Below, in pieces: positions 33,915 through 45,650 of a DNA stretch of 62,000 nt. The notes beneath the pieces are model-generated. The model worked only from the letters and a program-made list of their open reading frames with translations, ran no database searches and was not told the DNA's origin. The position numbers and the translations under genes are program-made. How positions within the stretch are numbered: the stretch's first letter is position 1; every line of letters begins with the position of its first letter. This DNA is from Adiantum capillus-veneris (taxonomy: Eukaryota; Streptophyta; Polypodiopsida; Polypodiales; Pteridaceae), in assembly GCA_014529385.2 (NCBI GenBank), contig CM043963.1:75588412-75650411 (forward strand). Direction: 5' to 3'.

Positions 33915-35237
33915 ACGTTGGTTCAGCCAAATTTGGTCGAAGCTAAGAGGTGGTATATGCCAGGCAAAGGTGGCAGTCGAGTGCAGTGCAGAAGGCTAAG
34001 GCAGGTGCCAAGGCCCTAGGCAGCCAAAGGGTAGCGGGAATCCATGCTTAAAGCGGTTTTTTAGGCCAAAAGTGTTGTGAGATGGTCCGAATGGGATGCA
34101 AAATGAAGGTTTCCAAAATGCCAAGTCAATGTCCTAGAATGTAGTGTTCAGTGTGCTCTAGAAGCCGATCCAGACGGCTCGTCAAACAAAGCCCCGGTGT
34201 GCAAGATACTGAAGTTTAAAGGTAGAGTGTGTAGAAGATCCCTGATGGGCAGGGCAGCAGGGGACAGGTGGCCCGGGCTGATGTCAGTATATACATGTGT
34301 AGTACTCGAGTTGTCGAGCATGCTTGTATTTTCGAATTGCGAATCGGATCTCTGGATAGCAAGTTATGGCCATCAGAAGATTTTCAGGGGGCCAGGTATG
34401 AGCCCATTTGGCCGCATTGGAGGACGTACCATCTAGCATCTTTTGGGCCTCGCTGAAGTTTTCGGTGATCGGGTGCGTCATGTGGAGCCAACACGAATCA
34501 ACGATGCATCAATCGGACACTAGGTTAGCTAGATACGGCAAGAGAAGTTGGGAGCATTTGGTAGTGAGAGGTTTACATATGATTTTCCTTTTTTTTGCGG
34601 CCTCGGATGGCAGTCCTAGAAACCTCAAAATGTGGAAAGAGGCAGGTGATTTGACAAAATAGTGGGCATTTACTGCTTGGAAATTGGGGCCGTAAGCAAA
34701 ATGGGAGCTGGGCCGAGGAGGACCAAAAAGTTGGTATAAAGTGGAATTTTTTTACAATTCTCTCATGGAAAAGGGTGTCTTTGGAGACAACCCACGGACA
34801 ATTGCCACGTGGAGGCTGGATAATCCCGCGTGCCGGGCTTAGTGGCGAGCGATCGGGGTATATAGCCTAGGGTGTGCACCCTCTTGGAGGTATGTGAAGC
34901 AAGGTAATCTCGGAGCTCGTTGGCTATGGCGCCGGGCGCCGCTGGCACTGCTTTGGTCGGAGGCGGCCCTGGAGGGCATTGCGCGGTGATTTTTGGCCAC
35001 GCTAGTGGCGCGCACCCGTGTGGTGGCGAAGACTAGTGTGTTGACATGTGATGACGCGGCCGCCCGACTAGGGGATGGTCCCGTGGCCCTTGGGGCCCCA
35101 GAATTTTGAAGAAGAGAGGGACGGAAATAGCGATGTTTGGGGCCTCAGAATTTTGAAGAAGAGAGGGAGGGCAATAGCGACATCGCTATTGCCTCCCCCC
35201 CTCATGTAAGAGGAAGATCCTACAGCTCGGGCAATGA

Positions 35238-35239
<2 letters not shown>

Positions 35240-35311
<72 letters not shown>
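35240..35311. repeat. (TA)n(GA)n microsatellite in the C 5' LTR
   Basis: About 43 bp of TA then 30 bp of GA. The 3' LTR has only a GA run at 42887-42913. Confidence 0.95.
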
Positions 35312-35315
<4 letters not shown>

Positions 35316-35576
35316 AACTCAATGGCAGCCAAATGGGCCAAGCTAAGAGCATAAGGTGAAGGAAAAGCCGAGCAAGACCAAATGGGCCAACCAAGGGCTG
35401 TCCGAGCAAAGTGAAGGCCAAGTGGACCAAAGAGCAAAAGGAGCAAAGGAGTCGCATAGAGAGAGGGAAAAAGGTCAAAATCAAGCAGTGCAAGGTTGAG
35501 GCCACAAAGGTGTAAAAATTGAAAAATAAAAAATAAAAAATGAGAAAGCTAGGGGGCAATAGCGACATCACTAATG

Positions 35577-35600
35577 CCCCCCCCCCCCCCCCCCCCCCCC
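35577..35600 (+). repeat. Poly(C) run, 24 nt
   Basis: Extends the right arm of a hairpin in the C LTR. The matching run in the other LTR is 43183-43206, also 24 nt. Confidence 0.95.
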
Positions 35601-36229
35601 AACTGCAAAAGAGAGAAGAAGAGAGCAAATAGAGCAAGGCGGTGCCCCTTTCCCAAAAAAATGCCAATTCAAGGTGCCAATTGGACCAATTAAAATGTAA
35701 ATTCCCAAATTAAAGGCCCCCCCTATAAAAGTCAAAAATTAATCAAATAAGGGGCTTTTTTTTCCTGGCCTTTTGAGTACCGTTTGAAGCCTGCAAAGTG
35801 GAGTTCTCTAGCAAGCTAGCCCCTTTGTAACTTTTGCTTGAAAATGGCCATGGTGATGGCAGTGCAAGCCCGGCCCGATATATGTTTTTTTGAAGTGCAA
35901 TCAAGCGACAATTGCCTCCCTTGCTCTTGTTTCCCCTCCCCCCCCTTCCCTTTCTCCTGCTTTCATGGTTCTCCTCGGTGCCGGCTGTGTTGATATGTGT
36001 GCCCCCCCGGACCGACGGTGTTTTGAGCGACAGAGTGAGATTGAGTGGTTGTGTGCATGTGTAAGGGTGGAGATAGGCAACGGTAGTAGGTGTGCCTTGT
36101 GTGGTGGTTTGTGGAGTGTGTGAGCTGTGAAAATTGAGCAGGTGGTGGTCTGCTAGTGAATACCCTGAGCTATAGAGAGGCCTTTGTGTTGGTGTCGGGC
36201 GTGTTCCCCCATTCCCCCTCTCCATCTTC

Positions 36230-36243
36230 TGGTGCTCTCACGG
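36230..36243 (+). promoter_or_regulatory. Primer binding site of element C
   Basis: TGGTGCTCTCACGG, 5 nt after the LTR end. Not the iMet or Asp type; the primer tRNA is not identified. Confidence 0.6.
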
Positions 36244-36302
36244 AGGAGCACGCTGATTGCTTCTAGTTAATCGAAAAGAAGCTGTTTTTTGCGTTGGAAG
36301 TC

Positions 36303-37430
36303 ATGGCAGCTAGAAGCTATGGACCAATTTTCAGAGGAGAGGAGAGCCCTGATGAGTGGAGGTCAGCAAGTCGATGTCAGATTTCGAGTTGTATATGCTA
36401 TCGTTGCGTATGCCGAACGAGAATAGCAAAATGCAGACTTTTCGTTTGGTGATGTGAGGTAGAGCTAAAGCATGGTACGACGCATTGGAAGGTGAGCCGA
36501 AACAAGCATGGCTGGCTCGACGGACGAGGTTTCTTCACGACTTTTGCAAGGAGGCTTCCCCAGTCGAGATGGATGCAAAGCTGAAGGCGCTTAAGCAAGA
36601 TGGAAGTGAAGAATTCAATCTGTTTTTGGGTCATTTTGAAGAGTGTTGGGCAGAGCTAGCGGCATCCATGCAATTGGCTAATGGGGACTACTTCAAGCTG
36701 GATAAATTCATGGCGTGTCTGCATCCCAAGGTGAGAGAGAAAGTTGATTTTGAGAGCCCAGAGAAATACAATGGTGCGGTAGCCATTGCTCTATTGAAGA
36801 GCAGAAAGATAAAGAAGAAGATAGAGCAGGGCATGTAAGGCTATGAGACGATGGCCCAAGTTCACCGTAGAGTCCGAGAGAGGTTGCACACAAAGATAAT
36901 CATGGAAATCGAGGTGTAGCTATTGTGCCACAAAATTGGGCGCGCACGGTGCAAGATTTGTTCGAGCAAATGCAGGAGTTGCGGCTCAGTGTCATGGATA
37001 GAGGTCAAGCAAGAGGAGCAAGGGGCAAGGCAAGGCCACTACCTGGTAGGTGTTATAATTATGGAGAAGAAGGGCACTATGCCCCTGATTTTCCTCAACC
37101 GCAGAGAGAAAGAGGAGGTATCTACCCACTATTTGGTAGAGGTCGAGGTCAAGGGCAATACAATGGTCCCAAAGAACAAGCGGTGGAGAGTCCTATGCAG
37201 CCAGCTCCGCAAAACGGAGGTGAGGTTCTAAGAGTAAACATCATAGGGGTGGATAAGCAGGATGTCAAAGTTTTGGCCAATAAGAGGGCAAGAGCTGACA
37301 GGGAGACAGAGACAGAGCAAGAAACTAGAGCTCGCAAGCAAAGAGAAGGTGTACGAAGGTAGAGAGCAGCCTGAGCCTAGCAAAAGAAGGAGGCGTCACA
37401 AGATCAAGCAAGTGGATTTCCCAAGTACAA
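36303..37430 (+). pseudogene. Gag of element C (broken)
   Basis: ATG at 36303 (MAARSYGPIFRGEESPDEW) begins a frame that is shifted within 150 bp. The capsid domain continues at 36485-36838 (FLHDFCKEASPVEMDAKLKA; NLFLGHFEECWAELAAS; DKFMACLHPKVREKV), typical of plant retrotransposon Gag. After another shift the zinc knuckle reads CYNYGEEGHYAPDF near 37050-37095, so the second and fourth Cys of CCHC are Tyr and Phe. It could not bind zinc. Basic C-terminal region follows (37100-37362). Confidence 0.85.
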
Positions 37431-37434
37431 TCTG

Positions 37435-37902
37435 GTGAGTGATGTTCAAAATCAAAAGGCAAATATTACTTTTGGTCAGCTGTTAGCCTTAAATCCAAAG
37501 TTAAGGAGGCATTGGTCCACAAGTGTTAGCACCAGGCTGCCAAGAGCTAAGGGAAATGTACAAGTAGTGCAAAACATGGCTTTGAGGGTAGGTAGCCCCA
37601 CTGCTGTTCTTCCATTGGTGGACGCGATTATACAGAAGAGGATGCAGGTACAAGCCTACATAGATGGTGGAGCACAGGTTTGTGTCATCACGGAAGCAGC
37701 CATGAAAGAGACGGGAGTTAAAGCAGTAGTCAAGTCAAATGTGCGTATGAGGATGGCTAACCATACCAAAGACAGGTGTCTGGGTGTGGTGCAAGATGTA
37801 AAGGTCAAGGTGATGGGCATAGAGTGCCTAATAGACTTTTCCGTGATGAAGGCAGGGGTGCTTATCCAATCATTTTGGGTAGGCCATGGCTTTTGGCGAT
37901 AG
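37435..37902 (+). pseudogene. Protease region of element C
   Basis: Retropepsin-like segment with AYIDGGAQVCVITEAAMKET and, at the end, a frame-broken remnant of the ILGRPWL-type flap region near 37880. The catalytic triad is DGG rather than DTG or DSG, as in the pol protease of element A. Cleaves the Gag-Pol polyprotein in functional relatives. Confidence 0.75.
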
Positions 37903-37937
37903 GAGCAAAGCAGGATTAGGAGAGCAAAGTATTTACT

Positions 37938-40900
37938 TTGCCTGACAAAGAGAAAGGCAGAGACATTGTGCTTGATTTGAAGACCAAGGAGAGCAGTTCT
38001 CGTCCTATGGCAGTTAAAGATGAGGGCGACACGACGAGCTATGAGTACGAGACAAAAACGGGCTATGATGAAGGCTATACTAGCACAGAGGAAGAGGAAA
38101 GCGAGGACGACATGTTGAAGATACATGCACACTTATTCGGGGTCACCATAGACGACTCCCCATCTAAAGAAGAAGGTATGCAACCTCAAGCTCATGGTTT
38201 AAGCATAGAGGAGGTTTCAAGCATGATAAGTGAAGATTTAACCATAAAGGAAAAAGAAAGCTATGTTCAACTGTGTGGGTCCTATCCAAATTTATTTGCG
38301 ATGGAGTACAAGCATTTGCGAGGTGCAAAGGGGGTGGAGCGTAAGATTGTTCTTAAGGGGGGACATAAGCCTAAAGCATAGAAGTTGAGAAGACTAGGGG
38401 AAATCCAAAAGGAAGCCCTTTGGCAAGAGATCAATAAGCTACTGGATGCAGGCATCATATTTCCTGTGAAAGAGTCATAGTGGGTCTAGCTAGTGGTCAT
38501 AACCCCTAAGAAGAATGGGAAATGGAGAGTGTGTGTCGACTACAAGCCATTGAATGCCGCGACGAAGAGGAATCGCTACCCCTTGCCGTTTCAAGATGAG
38601 ATCCTAAACCAGGTGGCTGGGCATGAGAGATAATCGATTATGGATGGCTTTTCGGGGTACTTTCAGATAGGGATTGCGCTTGAAGACCAATTGAAGACCA
38701 CATTCCTATCTCCATGGGGTTGTTTCGCTTACCGCAGGATGCCATTTGGATTAGTAAATGCATATGCCACCTTCCAAGGTTGGATGAACAGGGTATTTGG
38801 TCCATACTTGGGCCGCTTTATTAGGGTCTTCATGGATGATATCGGCTGCTACAGTTCAAGGTTGGAGCACCTATCGAAGCTCCAGCTATGCTTTCAAAGG
38901 CTCGATGAAGAAGGAGGTCCGTTAAACCCCAAGAAGTGCAAGCTAGCACAGCCTCAAGCACAGCTGTTAGGTCACGTGGTGTCGCAAAACGGTATAGAGG
39001 CTGATCCCGAGAAGGTGAAGGCGTTGGTGTTGATGGAGCCGCCATCAGATGCTCAAGGTTTGGCTTCATTTGTTCATAAGTTGAAATATTTATCACGTTT
39101 CTTTTGGATGCTATCACAATATGTGCATCCTCTTCAAAAGAGGGCTCCGCAAGTGCATGATGAATGGGATGGGGAAGCTCAGAAGACTTTCGATAGGGTC
39201 AAGGAGGTTTTGTGTCAGTTGACAGCGGTGTGTCCTCCCAATTGAGAGGACGACTTCTATGTGTCTATGACAGTGGGCACAATTGCTATTGGATTGGTTC
39301 TGCTGCAAAAGGTAGGGAGAACCTACAAACCAATATACTTTGAGAGCAGGGTGATCAGCCCAGGAGAGGCTACCTACACCGAAGCAGAGCAATGGGTGAT
39401 GGCTTTGGTCTTTGCTTGCAAGAAGTTCAAAGTCCATTTGATTGTGCGTAAGTTTTTTGTGTTGACGGCTAATAATCTATTGCCAAAGGTAGTGCTACAT
39501 TTGAAGCCAGGAAGGAGGATTATGAAGCGGGTGTTGGAGCTACAGGAGTTCGAGTTCGAGTTCAAGGTAGATCACACAAGTCGGTCTCACCTGGCAGACA
39601 TTCTTGTCAGCAAGGCCATCGATTTGCTGGCCTATCCAAGAGTGGTGCAAGATGAAGCTAAGGAGGAACCCGATTTGGAGGATGCTTTTACAATGTGGTT
39701 CGACGGAGCGTATCGAAGGGTAGTGCAGAAGGCTGGAGGAGGTGTGGTGATACACGACCCACACGACAAAGCTATATTCTCGAAGGTGTATGATCTAGAG
39801 GATGTCCACACCAATAACAAGGCGGAGTATCTCACTCTGCATTTAAGTCTAAAGTAGTGTATAGAGTTCGGCATTTCAAGGTTGGTGGTGAAGGGAGATG
39901 CATTGCTAGTCATCAAGCAAATGTTGGGCCAATGGCAGGTAAAGCGCGATTCTTTGAAGCATTGGTTTTTTTCAATCAAGAAGATGTTGAAGTCTTTTGA
40001 AGAAGTCCAATTCAAGCATGGGAGGAGAGAGCAGAACCAAGAGGCAGATCAACTAGCAAGTAGCAAAGTACAGGTGCATGTTGCAGGTCTATATGTGTCC
40101 CCAACCACTTATGCAGGTAGAGAGTCTCTAAAGGAGATTAAAGAGTTTTTGAGTACAGGGCAATGTTCAGAAGGTTTTTCTAAGCTACAAAAGAGAAGAG
40201 TGGTGCAAAAGGTCAGCAAATTCACACTGGTGGGTGAGGATCTCATGAACTATGAGCGTGACGGAGTACTTAGAAGGGTGTTGTACAAAGAGGAAATAGG
40301 AGTAGTGCTGGAGCAATGCCACGAAGAGAGCCGACACCAAGGCAAAGATCGGGTTCTGTTTCGAGTGCTTAAAGCAAGCTTTTGGTGGCCTTCCATTGTG
40401 AAGGACGTGCATACTGGTGCAAGACGTGCCACGAGTGTCAGACTATAGGTGAAAGACGACTGGTAGCGGAATTGCAGGGTGCCATCATCGCACAAAGTGC
40501 TTTCGAGAAGTGGGGTCTGGATGCCATAGGCCCTCTCCCAAAGTCTACAAGTGGTAAAAATTATGTGGTGGTAGCCATTCACTACCTTACAAGGTGGGTC
40601 GTCGAAGCCAAGGCAGTGAAGGAAGTAAATGCTAATGTGGTAGCTCAATTTGTGTTTGATAATATATGTTGTCGTTTTGGTGTTCCATGGGTGTTAGTTT
40701 CTGATAGGGGTCAGGGGTTTAGAAGCAAGCTTATGAGCGCATTAGTGGAAAAGTTAAAGATTCAACATCGGTTTTCTCGCCCTATCACCCCCAATGCAAT
40801 GGTTTAGTTGAGAGTGCTAATGGGCAAATTGTCAAGATGTTAACAAAGTACGTGTATAAGCAAGAAGCTAAGTGGGAAGCAAATCTAGAGAAGTGTCTGT

Positions 40901-41421
40901 GGGCGTATAGAACGTCCTATAAAGTGGCTACAAACTTCACTCCGTTCGAGCTTGTCTATGGAAAGGAGGTTGTGTTGCCAGTGCATGCACAACTAGGTGC
41001 TTTGAAGGGTATGTGGCATGTCAATACCACTCAACAAGGAATTCTACAAGATTGGATAGCCAGTTTGGAGGCTTTGCAGATGGACAAAGAGGCAGCGGCA
41101 GACTACTATGTGAAGCAAAGAGAGAAGCAGGTTGCCAAGTTCAATCAAAACCTGCCAGACAAGAAGATAGAGGAAGGAGATCTAGTCATGAAATACGAAA
41201 GCTACCTGGATTTCACATTCCAGAAGAAGTTCAAGAAGAATTGGACAGGTCCATATAAAGTGTGGAAGGCCTTTCCAAATGGGACCTATCAACTGGGAAG
41301 AGCAAATGGCAAGCTTCTTTGGAATAGGGTGAATGATGTGCGGCTCAAACTGTATTTTGAGAGGGATTTAGTGCCTGAAGTGCAGCAAATTATAGTCAAG
41401 GGGGGTGGGCAACCCACCTAA
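37938..41421 (+). pseudogene. RT, RNase H, archaeal-type RNase H and integrase of element C
   Basis: RT: VVITPKKNGKWRVCVDYKPL, MDGFSGYFQIGIALEDQ and FMDDIGCYSS (38640-39245). First RNase H is partial: near 39261-39600 the first catalytic region has decayed. Second RNase H at about 39690-40060: FDGAYRRVVQKAGGGVV, NNKAEYLTLHLSL, VVKGDALLVIKQM and NQEADQLAS, the Tat-specific copy. Integrase: CHEESRHQGKDR, then after a shift CKTCHECQ; core LDAIGPL, SDRGQGF and LVESANGQ; C-terminal NWTGPYKVWKAFPNG. Stops at about 38380, 38478, 38493, 38632, 39243 and 39856, and shifts near 40440 and 40805. Several stops (TAG for expected CAG, TGA for TGG) are simple C/G-to-T/A changes, as expected from methylated repeats. 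Confidence 0.92.
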
Positions 41422-41429
41422 AGCATGCG

Positions 41430-41590
41430 GTGTGTGAAATGAAGGAGATGAATCTTTTGTACATAGCCTGTACATACAGTTATGATATTGTGAGTGCTTT
41501 TAATTTTCAATTGTTGGTGTGCCAATTTCAAAGTTTTGTACATATGATTTTGGTCAAACATAAATGTTCAATGAGGGGGCTGGGCAATGA
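41430..41590 (+). promoter_or_regulatory. 3' end of element C internal region with polypurine tract
   Basis: Short non-coding stretch. GAGGGGGCTGGGCAATGA at 41573-41590 directly precedes the 3' LTR and serves as polypurine tract. Confidence 0.75.
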
Positions 41591-43876
41591 TGGTGCAGCC
41601 AAAGTTGGTCAAAGGTAAGAGGTGGTATATGCCAGGCAAAGGAGGCAGTCGAGTGCAGTGCAGAAGGCTAGGGTAGGTGCCAAGGCCCTAGGCAGCCAAA
41701 GGGTAGCGGGAATGCATGCTTAAAGCGGTTTTCTAGGCCAAAAGTGTTGCGAGATGGTCCGGATGGGATGTCAAATGAAGGTGTCCAAAATGCCAAGTTA
41801 GTGTCCTAGAATGTAGTGTTCAGTATGATCTAGAAGCCAGTCCAGACGGCTCATCAAACGGAGGCCCGGTGTGCAAGATACTGAAGTTTAAAGGTAGAGT
41901 GTGTAGCAGATCCCCGATGGGCAGGGCAGCAGGGGATAGGTGGCTAGGGCTGATGTCAGTATATACATGGGTAGTACTCGAGTTGTGGAGCATGCCTATC
42001 TTTTTGGATTGCGAATTGGAGCTCTCGATAGCAAGTTATGGCCATCAGAAGATTTTCAGGGGCCGGGTATGAGCCCACTTGGCCGCATTGGAGGACGTAC
42101 CATCTGGCATCTTTTGGGCCTCCCCAAAGTTTTTGGTGATAGGGCGCGTCCTGTGGAGCCAACACAAATCAACGATGCATCAATCGAACACTAGGTCAGC
42201 TAGATGCGGCAAGATGAAGTTGGGAGCATTTGGCAGTGAGAGGTTTACAGATGATTTTCCCATTTTTTTGCGGCCTCGGATGGCACTCTTAGAAACCTCA
42301 AAAGGTGGAAAGAGGTAGATGATTTGACGAAAGGAAACGAGAAGTTTTAGTGGGCCTTTACTGCTTGGAAATTGGGGCCGTAATCAAAATGGGAGTTGGG
42401 CCAAGGAGGACCAAAAAATTGGCATAAAGTGGGAATGTTTTACAATTCTCTCATGGAAAAGGGTGTCTTTAGAGACAACCCACGGGCAGCTACCACGTGG
42501 AGGCTGGATAATCCTGCATGCGGGGCTTAGTGGAGAATGACAGAGGTATATAGCCTAGGGCGTGCGCCCTCTTGGAGGTATGTGAAGCAAGGTAAGCTCG
42601 GAGCTCGTTGGCTATGGCGCCGGGCGCCGCTGGTGCTGCTTTGGTCCGAGGCAGCCCTGCAGGGCATTGCGCGGAGGTTTTTGGCCAGCCTGGTGGTGCG
42701 TGCCCGTGTGGTGGCGGAGACCGGTGTGTTGACATGTGATGACGCGGCTGCCCGACTAGGGGATGGTCCCACGGCCCTTGGGGCCCCAAAATTTTGAAGA
42801 AGAGAGGGAGGGCAATAGCGACATCGCTATTGCCTCCCCATCTCATGTAAGAGGAAGATCCCATAGCGCTCGGGTAGTGAGCATATAGAGAGAGAGAGAG
42901 AGAGAGAGAGAGGATGAACTCAATGGCAGCCAAATGGGCGAAGCTAAGAGCATAAGGTGAAGGCAATGCCGAGCAAGGCCAAATGGGCCAAGCCAAGGGC
43001 TATCTGGGCAAAGTGAAGGCCAAGTGGACCAAAGAGCAAACGGAGCAAAGGAGTCGCATAGAGAGAGGGAAAAAGGTCAAAATCACGCAGTGCATGGTTG
43101 AGGCCACAAAGGTGTAAAAATTGAAAGATAAAGAATAAAAAATGAGAAAGCTAGGGGGCATAGCGACATCGCTAATGCCCCTCCCCCCCCCCCCCCCCCC
43201 CCCCCCAGTGCAAAAGAGAGAAGAAGAGAGCAGATAGAGCAAGGCGGTGCCCCTTTCCCAAAAAATGCCAATTCAAGGTGCCAAGTGGACCAATTAAAAT
43301 GTAAATTCCCAAATTAAAGGCCCTCTCTATGAAAGTAAAAAATTAATCAAATAAGAGGCTTTTTTTTCCTTGCCTTTTGAGTAGTTACTGGGCCGTAAAG
43401 TTTGAAGCCTGCAAAGTGGAGTTCTCTAGCAAGCTAGTCCCTTTGTAACTTTTGCTTGAAAATGGCCATGGTGATGGCAGTGCAAGCACGGATATATGTT
43501 TTTTTGAAGTGCAATCAAGCGACAGTTGCCTCCCTTGCTATTGTTTCCCCTCCCCCCCTTCCCTTTCTCCTGCTTTTATGGTTCTCCTCGGTGCCGGCTT
43601 TGTGAATATGTGTGCCCCCCCGGACCGACGGTGTTTTGAGTGAGAGAGTGAGATTGAGTGGCTGTGTCCGTGTGTAAGGGTGGAGACAGGCAATGGTAGT
43701 AGGTGTGCCTTGTGTGGTGGTTTGTGGAGTGTGTGAGCTGTGAAAATTGAGCAGGTGGTGGTCTGCTAGTGTAAAGTGTTTCTTTGAAGATGTTTTGTAA
43801 CAGGATAGGGGTGTTGTGAATACCCTGAGCTATAGAGAGGCCTTTCTGTTGGTGTTGGGCGTGTTCCCCCTCTCCA
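41591..43876 (+). repeat. 3' LTR of element C
   Basis: 2286 bp matching 33919-36224 with several percent differences and microsatellite changes; the TATA box reads TATGAAA here. Hairpin copies at 42811-42834 and about 43155-43180. The 24 nt poly(C) is at 43183-43206. Confidence 0.95.
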
Positions 43877-43880
43877 ACGT

Positions 43881-44571
43881 TCTAACGCCTTTTGAAATGT
43901 GGGTGGAGCATTCTTTAAGCCAAATGTCATCACATTGCTAGCATAAACTCCCCACTCAGTGACAAAAGCTGTTTTTTTCGTGTCTTCAAGTGCCATTGAA
44001 TTTTGGTTGTATCCACTAAAACCATCCAAAGCCATCCACTATAAATCTCATGTCTAGCTACTGCATCCAATAGTGTATTACAAAAAGGTAATAGAAATGG
44101 ATCAGTTATTGTAGCAGCATTTAGTTTCCTGTAATCTACACACACCCTGATCTTTCTATTCTTCTTGGGAACCAGAACAATTGGTGATAACCAAGTAGCC
44201 TCATCCAATGGGTAAATGAAACCCACATCCAACAATTTATCAATCTCCTCTTTAACTTGTTTGGCATAGTTAGGATTCATCCTGTACCTTTGTTGTACAA
44301 CTAGAACTGCATCTGCTTTGAATTTAATTTTGTGTTGAAAAAAGCTAGCATCTACTCCCTTCATATCTGTAATTTACATGAATAAAAATATTTGAACTCT
44401 AGCAACAACTGCTTCAGTTTTTGCATAAACTCCTCATCCAGTTCAGCTGACACCTTCACTGTTTGTGGTTTGTCCTGAGTGTTCATGTTCAGCTCTTGCA
44501 GCTCATCTTGAGTGACCCTAGCAATTCTTTCCATCTAATGTTCAAAAGCTCTTTTTGCCTACTTTACTGCT
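43881..44571 (-). pseudogene. RT N-terminal part of gypsy element D (proximal half)
   Basis: Minus-strand frames give, upstream to downstream, ELDEEFMQKLKQLLLEFKYF, MKGVDASFFQHKIKFKADAV, NPNYAKQVKEEIDKLLDVGF, PIVLVPKKNRKIRVCVDYRKL, then after a shift ALDGFSGYNQNSMALEDTKK and FGLKNAPPTFQKALE. The reading continues at 33914 across element C. This is the start of the Ty3 RT palm and fingers. The Lys in QVKEEIDKL is the residue replaced by TAA in element A. Confidence 0.88.
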
Positions 44572-45632
44572 TGTTGGACGGATACGCCGCGACGGACGTC
44601 AGCATAGCGAGAACTCACCTAACATATAATGTCAACTGAGGGCGAAGCTCGACCCGCAGGCGCGTGGAAGCAAGCAAAGGGTGTCAACCTCTACTCGACC
44701 GACTAATGACTACTTCCTACCGAGATATCAAATCTACATGCCGTCGATTCTGTGAATGTGAGAGTCTCCTATGATGCTACCGCAAGCCAAAAGCCCATTA
44801 GACGTTCTCGAAATGTTACGAACTTGAGGGATATCCTATCAACACCAATAGGCCACTCTCCCTAAGGTCCGTGACCAAAAAAACCTACTCAATACCCTCC
44901 GTGCAGAAAACGTAGGATGTCTGGCCGGTTTTTGCAGGTCGACCTTTTCGAAAACTAAAGTGCCTAATGTGTAGCTCTACTTGCTCTAATCGCGTGGATA
45001 TACTGAAATGCAAAAACGGACAACAATTACTCACCCAAAATCCAAAAGTAGCTCGTGGGTGAATCTGTCAAAACACAGACGAACGCGCGTGATGTAAGCA
45101 TCAACGCGTAGCTCTCCTCGTGGGCAACACACTGTTGTTCTCCGTTTCCGATTCCGACCACCGTAGCTCCTGTAGCACACACACACACTCTCTCACTCTC
45201 TCGCAGTCTCCCAACAACACAGAAGATCAGATTATTAGAAGTATCCTTACAAAGCTTTAGGTTTTGGCTTATATATTAAGCCTTAGAAAACCTAATGTCC
45301 GACCAAAATGACCTTATTTGTTCCTAGGCTTCTATAGAGCTTAATTACAACACCGTGAGCTGGCTTTGCTCATCCAACAAGCATCTGTGGCCTAAATACA
45401 TTTGCCGACTTAATATAAGAAGTTCCCGTAAACATTACAAAAGTGGCCGAAATGGCTCAAAATAATAATAACGGGATATTTGATGATGTCCATGAGCTTG
45501 TATCTTCACATTACAGCATCCATCTTCGTCTTCATCACTTCATCAGCATCTTTATTTGGAATCTTTAGAGAATCTTTGAGGATCTTCATGGAATCTTTGT
45601 GGAAGCGTTGTTGAAAGGTTGACCTGTCAACA
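44572..45632 (-). repeat. 3' LTR of element E
   Basis: On the plus strand TGTTGGACGG...CCTGTCAACA. It contains a half copy of the element's palindrome (AAACGTAGGATGTCTGG near 44906-44922), one CG shorter than in the other LTR. Confidence 0.93.
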
Positions 45633-45650
45633 CTCTCCCCCTCCGAAGTC
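45633..45650 (-). promoter_or_regulatory. Polypurine tract of element E
   Basis: On the minus strand TCGGAGGGGGAGAG directly before the 3' LTR. An identical 14-mer lies 178 bp upstream at 45811-45824. Confidence 0.85.

Larger units (their letters stand above)
33919..36224 (+). repeat. 5' LTR of element C
   Basis: 2306 bp. TATAAAA at 35724-35730. It holds a (TA)n(GA)n tract (35240-35311), a C run (35577-35600), and two copies of a hairpin with arms GGCAATAGCGA/TCGCTATTGCC (35170-35193 and about 35554-35577). A ~55 bp segment around CAGAATTTTGAAGAAGAG is duplicated here (35098-35165) but single in the other LTR. Confidence 0.95.
33919..43876 (+). mobile_element. Element C: Tat-lineage Ty3/gypsy retrotransposon, 10.0 kb
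   Basis: LTRs of about 2.3 kb at 33919-36224 and 41591-43876, TG...CA ends, and a 4 bp duplication ACGT at 33915-33918 and 43877-43880. A primer site follows the left LTR and a G-rich polypurine tract precedes the right one. Internal order: Gag, protease, RT, RNase H, a second RNase H, integrase. The second RNase H defines the Tat lineage. Many stops and shifts show it is inactive. It is inserted in element D. Confidence 0.95.

Noticed and set aside
37656-38132. Minus-strand open frames opposite element C pol
   Set aside because: Shadows of the plus-strand protease and RT.
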